Shown here: positions 1 to 5,594 of the stretch, one piece after another
Numbering within the stretch: position 1 is the stretch's first letter
Layout: every line of letters begins with the position of its first letter
Assembly: GCA_027317055.1 (NCBI GenBank)
Contig: DAHVFK010000096.1
Coordinates: 1 to 9,975 of the forward strand
Direction of reading: 5' to 3'
Source: Betaproteobacteria bacterium
GTDB lineage: Bacteria > Pseudomonadota > Gammaproteobacteria > Burkholderiales > SG8-39
DNA: 9,975 bases
Notes under the pieces: generated by a model
What the model was told of the DNA's origin: nothing
Seen by the model: only the letters and a program-made list of their open reading frames with translations
Database searches by the model: none
Position numbers and translations under genes: made by a program

Positions 1-927
1 GTCCCCCGACATGGCCATGCGTTGCAGCTCTGCCGACGCTTTGAGCTCCTCAGCCGACGCGCTCGGGAAGTAGAGCATGCTGAACGTTCGCAAGAATGCC
101 GAGTGCTCGTCCCCCCACCCATGACGCATCAGCGTAAGGTAGGCCTGCGCCGTTTCGTGGTCCTTCGCCGAGTCACGCTTGTTGCTGCCGAGCGCGAAGG
201 CGCCGTTCAGCACCAGCTTGGACACCCGCTCGGGATAGCGCACGGCATGCGCGATAGCGATCGGAGCTCCCTGGGAGATGCCGAGGAGGGCGTAGCGCTG
301 CAAGCGCAGCGCATCGACCACAGCCTCCAGATCGTGCTCGAACGTCGCAAAGGAGATCTCGGGAACATATCGGTCGGAGAGCCCGTTTCCACGACCATCG
401 TAGCGGATGAGTCGAAAATGATCCGCCAGAAAATGGTAGAGCGCGCTGCGGAATTGCACGTGCCAGTCATATTCGAGGTGATTGAACCAGGTCGGCGGCC
501 TCACGAGTGGCAAACCCTGGCCAAGCGATGCCATCGCCAGCTTGACCCCGTCCTTGGTGCGGCAGAATTGGATGTTCTGATCGGAGCGGGTTGACGGGTG
601 CTTGGCGAGCTGGGATGGCTCAAGGGAGAAAAGATAGCCCCGGCGTGGGACGGTCTTGATGATCCGCTGATCCTCGTCGCACAATGCACGCCGCACATCT
701 CTTACGCACTGGACCAGTGCATCGTCGGTGACGGAGAGGCCGGACCAAACTGCCTTGATCAGTTCGTCTTTGCCGATCACCCGGCCCCAATTCTCGACAA
801 AGTAGCGCAGGACGTCGAAGGCTTTTGGCCGCAGCTCAATAGGATCGTCGCCGCGTCGCAGCGAGCATCGCTGTACGTCCAAGGTGTAGACATCGAAGCG
901 CACGACGCTTGGGAAGGCGGTAGACAT
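1..927 (-). CDS. Winged-helix regulator fused to alpha/beta hydrolase (partial, C-terminus outside window)
   Basis: The minus strand is open from an ATG at 927 to the window edge, giving 309 codons without a stop, so the C-terminus is missing. Residues 1 to about 105 read as an OmpR/CadC-type winged helix: a short beta start, then ELRPKAFDVLRYFVENWGRV, the recognition region around TDDALVQCVRDVRRAL, and the wing hairpin IIKTVPRRGYLF. From about residue 115 an alpha/beta hydrolase begins. It shows RYDGRGNGLSD (oxyanion-side loop and following turn) and the nucleophile elbow G-I-S-Q-G with Ser218. The Asp and His of the triad would lie beyond the edge. No receiver domain or membrane segment is visible, so it is not a two-component regulator or a CadC-type membrane sensor in this part. 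Fusions of a winged helix to an enzyme-like domain are known; the hydrolase part may bind or process a ligand, which is inference. It faces the oxidoreductase gene at 1071 and may control it. Confidence 0.85.
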   Translation of the reverse strand, partial: MSTAFPSVVRFDVYTLDVQRCSLRRGDDPIELRPKAFDVLRYFVENWGRVIGKDELIKAVWSGLSVTDDALVQCVRDVRRALCDEDQRIIKTVPRRGYLFSLEPSQLAKHPSTRSDQNIQFCRTKDGVKLAMASLGQGLPLVRPPTWFNHLEYDWHVQFRSALYHFLADHFRLIRYDGRGNGLSDRYVPEISFATFEHDLEAVVDALRLQRYALLGISQGAPIAIAHAVRYPERVSKLVLNGAFALGSNKRDSAKDHETAQAYLTLMRHGWGDEHSAFLRTFSMLYFPSASAEELKASAELQRMAMSGD

Positions 928-1070
928 GCTCTGACCCCGGCGATGGCCTCCTGATTCACCCAAATTTCAGCGAACTCGCAGCGCGTTGTCGTTACTGGCT
1001 TCCGTCAGTTGGGCAGCATAGCAAGACCCTAGGGAATGCGCCACGATGCAAGTCAACTGAGGGGAGGGTC
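928..1070. promoter_or_regulatory. Divergent intergenic region between regulator and oxidoreductase
   Basis: These 143 bp separate two genes that point away from each other, so promoters for both should lie here. No convincing -35/-10 pair was found. A 7-bp inverted repeat is present, TCAGTTG at 1005-1011 and CAACTGA at 1054-1060, with the right copy just before the ribosome binding site of the plus-strand gene. The palindrome CCCTAGGG lies at 1028-1035. Either could be an operator for the winged-helix protein, but both are short enough to arise by chance. Confidence 0.4.
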
Positions 1071-2288
1071 ATGAGAGTTCCGCAGATGAAATCTTGGGCT
1101 CCAACACGAAAAGGGACAGCCAGGATGATTGCCACCGCATCTTCCATCGACGATCTCTTGGCCGCACTCCCCGACTTGGCGGCCGAGGCGAGGGCTCGGT
1201 CTCTCGAGTTCGAAGAATGTCGCAGGCTTGCTCCAGACTTCACGGACAAGCTCAAGCGCGCGGGCGTTTTCAAGCTCTTGATTCCTGCCGATGCGAAGGG
1301 ACTCGGCAGATCTCTTCCCCAATTTCTGGAAATCCTCATGGTGCTGGCTGAGGCCGACGCATCCACGGGATGGGTAGCCGCTCATGGCGGCATCTGTGCG
1401 GGACTGATCTATGCGTCCGCCGAGCCTCGGTTCCGCGATGAATTCTTCGCCGACCCGGGTGCCTACGCTGCGTGGAGCAATCTCCCGCGAGTAAAGATTA
1501 AAGAGCAGGACGACGGGATACGCATTACGGGCAGCTGGGGTTTTGAGTCGGGATGCACCATGGCCACCTTCGTTGGAGGCATGGTAGCCCTCTCGCCGCT
1601 CGCCGAAGGGGAACCGCCTCGAATGGTCGCGGCATTGGCCCCCCTGAGCGAGGCGAAAATAGAAGAGACCTGGGATCCCGTGGGCCTCGCAGGGACGGGA
1701 AGTCACGATGTGCAGTTTGACGATGTTTTCGTCCCTTGGCATCGCACTTTCCCGTGGCCTTCCGGAATTGCCGTTTCGGCGTATCCGGCCGCGGTTTTCG
1801 TACCGGGTCCATGGTTCATCGCGATCAGCGCCGCCGCGACCCATCTGGGCCTTGCACGTCGGGCGCTCGATGAGGCCCGCAACGAGTTGCGAGGCAAGAC
1901 CGACCGCTATACGCAGAGACCGCTGCTCGAGCATCCAGCCACACAACGAAGCCTGGAGGCTGCCGAAGGGCTCTGGTTTGCCTGTCGCGCGGGCATGCGC
2001 GAGGCGCTAGCGGCGATATGGGAAAGCGGGTTGCGCGGTGAGCCCGCGACGGCGGACTTGCGTATCAATGCTCGCGTGGCAGCCGTGACGGCAGTGCAGA
2101 AAGGAGCGGAAATTGTCCGCATCGCCTACGATGCTTCAGGAGCGAGCGCCGTGCGCCGAGCTGGGGTATTGCAGCGTCTCATGCGTGAGGCCAGTTGCCT
2201 GACACATCACATATCGACGAACCAAGTCTCCTACGAACTGACCGGCCGAGTGCGGTGCGGGATCGACAAGCTGAGCTTTCGCATCTAG
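1071..2288 (+). CDS. Acyl-CoA dehydrogenase-fold flavoprotein, HsaA-like monooxygenase
   Basis: The 405-residue product has the acyl-CoA dehydrogenase fold in the version found in group D flavin-dependent monooxygenases such as HsaA. The N-terminal helical domain covers about residues 25-125 and includes RRLAPDFTDKLKRAGVFKLL and ADASTGWVAAHGG. The beta domain has ITGSWGFESGC (Trp156 to Cys162) and then TWDPVGLAGTGSHDVQFDDV (from Thr200), the usual flavin and substrate side strands. The C-terminal helical bundle starts near residue 240. True acyl-CoA dehydrogenases of this length share the fold, so substrate and reaction remain open; a monooxygenase of this type would need a separate flavin reductase, and none is seen here. 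The ATG at 1071 follows a GGGGAGGG stretch at very close spacing. The ATG at 1125 (residue 19) has GGGA about 10 bases upstream and gives a more family-like N-terminus, so the true start is uncertain. The gene ends 32 bp before the IS66 element. Confidence 0.85.
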   Translation: MRVPQMKSWAPTRKGTARMIATASSIDDLLAALPDLAAEARARSLEFEECRRLAPDFTDKLKRAGVFKLLIPADAKGLGRSLPQFLEILMVLAEADASTGWVAAHGGICAGLIYASAEPRFRDEFFADPGAYAAWSNLPRVKIKEQDDGIRITGSWGFESGCTMATFVGGMVALSPLAEGEPPRMVAALAPLSEAKIEETWDPVGLAGTGSHDVQFDDVFVPWHRTFPWPSGIAVSAYPAAVFVPGPWFIAISAAATHLGLARRALDEARNELRGKTDRYTQRPLLEHPATQRSLEAAEGLWFACRAGMREALAAIWESGLRGEPATADLRINARVAAVTAVQKGAEIVRIAYDASGASAVRRAGVLQRLMREASCLTHHISTNQVSYELTGRVRCGIDKLSFRI

Positions 2289-2320
2289 CAGCAGGCAGGG
2301 TGTGCTCTACCAGGCGCTTT

Positions 2321-2344
2321 GTAAGCGTCCGGTCACGACCGTCT
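2321..2344. repeat. IS66 terminal inverted repeat, tnpC/passenger side (right end)
   Basis: It reads GTAAGCGTCCGGTCACGACC and continues GTCT. It matches the other end of the element in reverse complement at positions 1-13 without mismatch and at about 19 of 24 positions overall. A small internal palindrome, CGGTC-AC-GACCG, lies at 2330-2341. The passenger gene stops at 2351, only 6 bp inside this repeat. Confidence 0.9.
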
Positions 2345-2350
2345 TGACTC

Positions 2351-2962
2351 TCAGAGTTTGATTCGTTTCAGGCCCGTGTTGACGGATTTGAGATCGAAGG
2401 CGTACGGATCGAAGGAGCCGCCGCACCATTCGAGCAATTCCTCGTGTTCGGGGTGGGCGGGATCCGAAATCGCTTGCACGAAGTTCTGGTAGCCCGGAGG
2501 GCCGCCGATATCGTCGGGCGGACAGGCATTGGCCCCAGCCAGGCAGACGGGATAGCGCAGGGCCGGATCGGCGGGAAGGATCTTCTCGACCTTCAGGCTA
2601 TGTTGCCAGTCATCGCCGAAGTCGTACGCATAGCGAAACGTTTTCACCGAAGGAGCCAAACAGGTCGAGAGCGTTACGCGCTTCTCGCTCACGACCGCGG
2701 GCGCCGTATCGGCGAATGACTTGTCGGGCACGCCGTAGCAGGTATCACCGACCGTGAACTCGTGCATGTGACTGTTGCTCCACCCCATCGCGATCTGAAT
2801 GATTCGATGCAACTTCTCGAACGTTGCAGAACCGGGCACCAGCACGCGGCGCCAGATGGCGGGCTTCAGATCGCGTAGCGAGATATGCAGCTGATAGACC
2901 GAGGGAGCGGCGCCTACGCTGCCAGTCGCACCTCCTGCGCGAGGTTTACGGTGACGTTCCAC
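2351..2962 (-). CDS. Plasmid pRiA4b ORF-3 family protein, passenger of the IS66 element
   Basis: The 203-residue product matches the pRiA4b ORF-3 family along its whole length. Visible motifs are VYQLHISLRDLKPAIWRRVL (about residues 22-41), LHRIIQIAMGWSNSHMHEF (51-69), YAYDFGDDWQHSLKVEKIL, YPVCLAGANACPPDDIGGPP, and the end SFDPYAFDLKSVN. The biochemical role of the family is not established as far as I know, so none is given. The start is a GTG at 2962 inside the 3' end of tnpC, with a 49-nt overlap. A GAGGAG sequence (complement of 2971-2976) lies 8 nt upstream of it as a ribosome binding site. No other start codon is visible before the conserved core. Overlap, shared strand and position inside the inverted repeats indicate co-expression with tnpC as cargo of the element. 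The stop is 6 bp inside the right inverted repeat. Confidence 0.9.
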   Translation of the reverse strand: MERHRKPRAGGATGSVGAAPSVYQLHISLRDLKPAIWRRVLVPGSATFEKLHRIIQIAMGWSNSHMHEFTVGDTCYGVPDKSFADTAPAVVSEKRVTLSTCLAPSVKTFRYAYDFGDDWQHSLKVEKILPADPALRYPVCLAGANACPPDDIGGPPGYQNFVQAISDPAHPEHEELLEWCGGSFDPYAFDLKSVNTGLKRIKL

Positions 2963-4476
2963 GGCAGCAGCTCCTCGATGCGATTGATCGGATGCTCGGC
3001 GATGCGCTCCAGAACGTAGCGCAAGTACGCTTCGGGGTCCAGATCGTTGAGTTTTGCGGTGCCGATCAGGCTGTAGATGCCGGCGGCGCGCTCGCCGCCG
3101 GCGTCGGAACCACAGAACATGTAGTTCTTGCGACCCAGCGCGACCGCTCGCAGCGATCGCTCCGCGGCGTTGTTGTCGATCTCGATGCCGCCGTCGTCAC
3201 GGTAGCGCGTCAGTGCCGTCCAGCGCGTCAGTGGGTAGCCGATCGCCTTGGCCAGTTCGGATTTCTTCGATACCCGCGCGAGCGTCCCGCGCAGCCACTC
3301 GCGCAGCGCTTCGAGCAGCGGTCCGGCACGCGCCCGACGGACGGTGCATCGTTCGTCAGGTGGTCGGCCGCGAATCTCCGACTCGATCGCGTAGAGCTCT
3401 CCGATGCGCTCGAGCGCCTCGGCCGCAATCGGGGATTGGTTGGCCTGATGGATGTCGTAGAAGGCACGCCGGGCGTGCGCCCAGCAAGCCGCTTCGCGGA
3501 TTTGCCCACCGTCGTAGAGATGTCCGTACCCCGCATAGGCATCGGCCTGCAGGATGCCGGTGAATTTCTTCAGGTGTTCGCGTGGGCGCTCGCCTCGCCG
3601 ATCCGGGGAGTAACGAAACAGCACCGCCGGAGCATCGGCACTGCCCGCCGGCCGGTCATCGCGCACGTAGGTCCAGAGACGGCCGGTCTTGGTCCTGCCC
3701 CGTCCCGGATCGAGCACCGGCACCGGGGTGTCGTCGCCGTGCAGCTTGCCGGCGGCAAACACGTAGCGGCCAAGTGCCTCGATCAACGGATCGACCAGCC
3801 GGAAACACCCGCCGACCCACTCGGCCAGCGTCGAGCGCTCCAGCTCCACTCCTTCCCGGGCGTAGATCTCCGACTGGCGGTACAGCGGCAGGTGATCGGC
3901 GTACTTCGACACCATGACGTGGGCGAGCAGCCCGGCTCCGGCCATCCCTCGGTCGATCGGCCGCGAGGGTGCTTCGACCTGCACGATGCGCTGGCAGTCC
4001 GGGCAGGCAAGCTTCGGGCGCACATGCCGGATCACCCGGAAGCGGGCCGGCACGTAATCGAGAACCTCCGAGACGTCCTCGCCGATCTTGCGCATTTGCG
4101 TACCGCAGTCCGGGCAGGTGCATGCGGGCTCGTGTACCACGCGCTCGCGCGGCAGGTGTTCCGGGAGCGGCCTGCGCACCGGCTGCGATTTCTCCTCGGC
4201 CTTCGGCTTGGGTACTGGCGGGAGTTCTGCCTGGGCGCTTTGCAATTCCTCCAGGCGCAACTCCATCTGTTCGATCTGCCGGTCCAGGCGCTCCGAGGAA
4301 CGGCCGAACTGCATGCGACGCAGTTTCGCGATCAGCAGTTTGAGCCGTTCGATTTCGGCAGAGTTGAATGCAAGTCTTGCGCGCTGCTCGCGCACCAGCG
4401 CTTTGAGGGATTCGACGTCATCGGGCAGCGGAGCCTCAATGTCAGCGGGCGGTGTCTTGGAATCTTCGATCGTCAT
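2914..4476 (-). CDS. tnpC: IS66-family transposase TnpC (DDE)
   Basis: This 520-residue protein is the catalytic transposase of the element and cuts and joins its ends. An N-terminal leucine-rich coiled coil spans about residues 20-85 (VESLKALVREQRARL, then QFGRSSERLDRQIEQMELRL). It is followed by a C4 zinc finger with Cys121, Cys124, Cys158 and Cys161. The DDE domain follows: Asp248/Asp249 in KLHGDDTPVPVLD, Asp312 in ILQADAYAGY, and Glu439 in DNNAAERSLR. The C-terminal IS66 motif is YSLIGTAKLNDLDPEAY through EELLPWN. Length and all key residues fit an intact member. The ATG at 4476 overlaps the stop of a tiny upstream reading frame (4473-4499), and a 97-nt gap with a hairpin separates the gene from tnpB. 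The 3' end overlaps the passenger gene by 49 nt. Confidence 0.96.
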   Translation of the reverse strand: MTIEDSKTPPADIEAPLPDDVESLKALVREQRARLAFNSAEIERLKLLIAKLRRMQFGRSSERLDRQIEQMELRLEELQSAQAELPPVPKPKAEEKSQPVRRPLPEHLPRERVVHEPACTCPDCGTQMRKIGEDVSEVLDYVPARFRVIRHVRPKLACPDCQRIVQVEAPSRPIDRGMAGAGLLAHVMVSKYADHLPLYRQSEIYAREGVELERSTLAEWVGGCFRLVDPLIEALGRYVFAAGKLHGDDTPVPVLDPGRGRTKTGRLWTYVRDDRPAGSADAPAVLFRYSPDRRGERPREHLKKFTGILQADAYAGYGHLYDGGQIREAACWAHARRAFYDIHQANQSPIAAEALERIGELYAIESEIRGRPPDERCTVRRARAGPLLEALREWLRGTLARVSKKSELAKAIGYPLTRWTALTRYRDDGGIEIDNNAAERSLRAVALGRKNYMFCGSDAGGERAAGIYSLIGTAKLNDLDPEAYLRYVLERIAEHPINRIEELLPWNVTVNLAQEVRLAA

Positions 4477-4499
4477 TCGCGCGCAGGTGCGATCGGCAT
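4473..4499 (-). CDS. Possible 8-codon leader peptide overlapping the tnpC start
   Basis: On the minus strand an ATG at 4499 opens a frame reading MPIAPARE. Its TGA stop shares bases with the tnpC ATG (ATGA arrangement). It sits in the gap between tnpB and tnpC. The overlap would allow ribosomes to terminate and restart on tnpC. No strong ribosome binding site precedes it (the upstream sequence is ACAACAATCAACAAC), so it may be coincidental. Confidence 0.25.
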   Translation of the reverse strand: MPIAPARE

Positions 4500-4540
4500 G
4501 TTGTTGATTGTTGTCGATTAGACCAACTGCGTTTTATCGA

Positions 4541-4572
4541 GTTCACGACGACACAATAATTTTATCGTGAAC
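4541..4572 (-). promoter_or_regulatory. Hairpin between tnpB and tnpC
   Basis: A perfect 8-bp inverted repeat, GTTCACGA at 4541-4548 and TCGTGAAC at 4565-4572, encloses a 16-nt AT-rich loop. It begins 2 bp after the tnpB stop codon in transcription order. There is no U-tract directly after it, so it is not a classical intrinsic terminator. It could pause polymerase, protect the tnpAB message or limit tnpC expression; this is inference. Confidence 0.45.
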
Positions 4573-4574
4573 GA

Positions 4575-4922
4575 CTACGCGGCAATCTCCGGTACCCACG
4601 TCCTCGTCGGTCTGCGCCAGTCGATGCCTTCGAGCAACATCGACAGTTGCGCAGCGCTCAGCGCGACGCTGCCACTGTCGGCCTGCGGCCACACGAAGCG
4701 ACCGCGCTCAAGGCGTTTGGCGAACAGGCACAGTCCGTCGCCATCGAACCAGAGCAATTTAACCAGATCACCGCGCCGGCCGCGGAATACGAAGATGTGT
4801 CCGGAGAACGGGTTCTCCGAGAGCGCCGTCTGCGCGAGCGCGGCAAGACCGTCCATGCCTTTCCTCATGTCGGTCACGCCCGCAGCGAGCCACACGCGCG
4901 TCCCTGTGGGCGGTGAGATCAT
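4575..4922 (-). CDS. tnpB: IS66-family accessory protein TnpB
   Basis: The 115-residue product has the full IS66 Orf2/TnpB signature: GVTDMRKGMDGLAALAQ near the N-terminus, then IFVFRGRRGDLVKLLWFDGD and GLCLFAKRLERGRFVWP in the middle. TnpB is an accessory protein reported to be needed for transposition of IS66 elements; its exact biochemical role is not defined here. Its ATG overlaps the tnpA stop codon by 4 nt (ATGA, 4919-4922), indicating translational coupling. Length is normal for the family, and there is no sign of damage. Confidence 0.95.
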   Translation of the reverse strand: MISPPTGTRVWLAAGVTDMRKGMDGLAALAQTALSENPFSGHIFVFRGRRGDLVKLLWFDGDGLCLFAKRLERGRFVWPQADSGSVALSAAQLSMLLEGIDWRRPTRTWVPEIAA

Positions 4923-5329
4923 CGGCGTGCCAGCACGCCGAGCACCGCGCTCAACGCCTCAGCATCCACCGCACCCTTCACCCGGATGCATGCGCCGAAG
5001 GCCTCGATCTCGATACAGCCCGGTAATGCGGGTTTCCGGACGGACTGCTGCGGCGGAATCGACTCGGACGCCCCGGCGGCAACTATCGACTCCGACCCAT
5101 CAATCTTCACTGGCAGCAAATTTACCGATTGCACACCCGCCAGTTCGCGCAAGTACTGGCGCCGCCAGTTGAACAGCACGTTCGTGTTGAGCCGATGTCT
5201 TAGCGCGACGCTCGACACCGACGCCCCGGGCGCAATCGATTCCTTGACCACCAGCCGCCTGAATTCCCGGGTGAAGCTGCGTCGTCTGACGATCGGCCGC
5301 TTTGCACCGCCCTCTACGACACGCTTCAT
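4919..5329 (-). CDS. tnpA: IS66-family accessory protein TnpA (helix-turn-helix)
   Basis: From the ATG at 5329 the product has 136 residues. Residues about 15-60 form an IS3/IS911-like helix-turn-helix: RRRSFTREFRRLVVKESIAP, then a turn, then SSVALRHRLNTNVLFNWRRQY. The C-terminal part (IEIEAFGACIRVKGAVDAEALSAVLGVL) is the usual IS66 TnpA tail. The protein is thought to help recognise the ends of the element. The frame stays open upstream to a TTG at 5374, but ATG 5329 is preferred because the conserved domain begins soon after it. The region just upstream contains ATAAGTG-TC-CACTTAT (5328-5343), a short palindrome across the start codon. The stop overlaps the tnpB start. Confidence 0.9.
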   Translation of the reverse strand: MKRVVEGGAKRPIVRRRSFTREFRRLVVKESIAPGASVSSVALRHRLNTNVLFNWRRQYLRELAGVQSVNLLPVKIDGSESIVAAGASESIPPQQSVRKPALPGCIEIEAFGACIRVKGAVDAEALSAVLGVLARR

Positions 5330-5409
5330 AAGTGTCCACTTATCGGCAAGCGGACACCTATCCGGCCTCCGCAAACCGTCTATGCTGGACGCCTACCCCT
5401 CCGCCGGAC

Positions 5410-5433
5410 AGAGGGCCTTCACCGGACGCTTAC
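5410..5433. repeat. IS66 terminal inverted repeat, tnpA side (left end)
   Basis: Read on the minus strand it begins GTAAGCGTCCGGTGAAGGCC and continues CTCT. The first 13 bases are identical to the repeat at 2321. The outermost base of the element is 5433. Together the two repeats fix the element boundaries. Confidence 0.9.
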
Positions 5434-5553
5434 GTCGTATCCGTCGTTACGGCGAGCTCTTTGAGCGCGCCCCGGTTTTGGTTCAGCTCGACTTTGGCGA
5501 CGAGCGCATCCTTAAGTCGATAAAGCGCTGGGCAAAGTAAATCACGCTTGCCA
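5434..5553. other. Unassigned stretch between IS66 end and imuA operator
   Basis: These 120 bp hold no recognisable complete gene. A plus-strand frame open from the IS junction ends in TAA at 5538-5540 with the tail RRYGELFERAPVLVQLDFGD and a basic end (KSIKRWAK). It could be the 3' remnant of a gene cut off by the element, or chance; I recognise no family. A minus-strand frame across the same bases stops within the end of the IS. No terminator was seen. The last bases contain the -35 hexamer of the imuA promoter. Confidence 0.4.
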
Positions 5554-5576
5554 GCCACCTTGATACTGTATATAAA
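5548..5576 (+). promoter_or_regulatory. Sigma70-type promoter of the imuA-imuB-dnaE2 operon
   Basis: TTGCCA at 5548-5553 (4 or 5 of 6 bases like a -35) and TATAAA at 5571-5576 (-10) are separated by 17 bp. The -10 lies inside the LexA box, the usual geometry for LexA repression. Transcription would start near 5583, giving a leader of only about 12 nt before the imuA ATG. Confidence 0.65.
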
Positions 5577-5593
5577 CACAGTATCAAGGTGGC
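5554..5593. repeat. Perfect 16-bp inverted repeat enclosing the LexA box and imuA ribosome binding site
   Basis: GCCACCTTGATACTGT at 5554-5569 is the exact reverse complement of 5578-5593, with an 8-nt spacer ATATAAAC. The inner part is the LexA box. The outer part extends beyond what LexA needs and, in the right arm, contains AAGGTGG, the ribosome binding site of imuA. RNA that reads through from upstream would fold this into a strong stem that hides the site; RNA starting at the predicted promoter would lack the left arm. Confidence 0.9.
5564..5583 (+). promoter_or_regulatory. LexA operator (SOS box)
   Basis: The sequence TACTGTATATAAACACAGTA has the CTGT-N8-ACAG form with matching TA flanks. 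It differs from the well-known enterobacterial consensus only in the centre. It overlaps the predicted -10 and ends 11 bp before the imuA ATG, so LexA bound here would block transcription of imuA, imuB and dnaE2 until DNA damage. This agrees with the known SOS control of such cassettes. Confidence 0.93.
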
Positions 5594-5594
5594 C

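Larger units (their letters stand above)
2321..5433 (-). mobile_element. IS66-family insertion sequence with passenger gene (3113 bp)
   Basis: The element is bounded by inverted repeats that share their first 13 bases, GTAAGCGTCCGGT, the GTAA start being typical of IS66-family ends. Inside, all on the minus strand, are tnpA, tnpB, tnpC and a pRiA4b ORF-3 family gene. The DDE residues and zinc-finger cysteines of TnpC are present and no reading frame is broken, so the element looks capable of transposition. It is longer than the roughly 2.5 kb of common IS66 members because of the fourth gene. IS66 elements usually make 8-bp target duplications. Here the flanks are GGCGCTTT on the left and GTCGTATC on the right, which do not match. 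The tnpA end lies at 5433, only 120 bp upstream of the inverted repeat that holds the imuA LexA box. Confidence 0.92.

Noticed and set aside
22..594. Plus-strand frame of 190 codons
   Set aside because: It is in codon register with and opposite to the minus-strand regulator-hydrolase, whose motifs are clear.
1028..1035. CCCTAGGG palindrome as an operator
   Set aside because: Eight bases without extension or a second copy; too short to support a site on its own.
1053..1946. Minus-strand frame of 297 codons
   Set aside because: It overlaps the well-supported oxidoreductase gene on the other strand and shows no domain motifs.
2313..2320. Possible IS66 target duplication
   Set aside because: GGCGCTTT and GTCGTATC agree at only 4 of 8 positions, about what unrelated sequence could give, so no duplication is claimed.
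2824..4521. Long plus-strand open frame of 565 codons antisense to tnpC
   Set aside because: It is rich in Arg, low in recognisable motifs, and lies opposite the intact TnpC with all its catalytic residues. It is a high-GC shadow frame.
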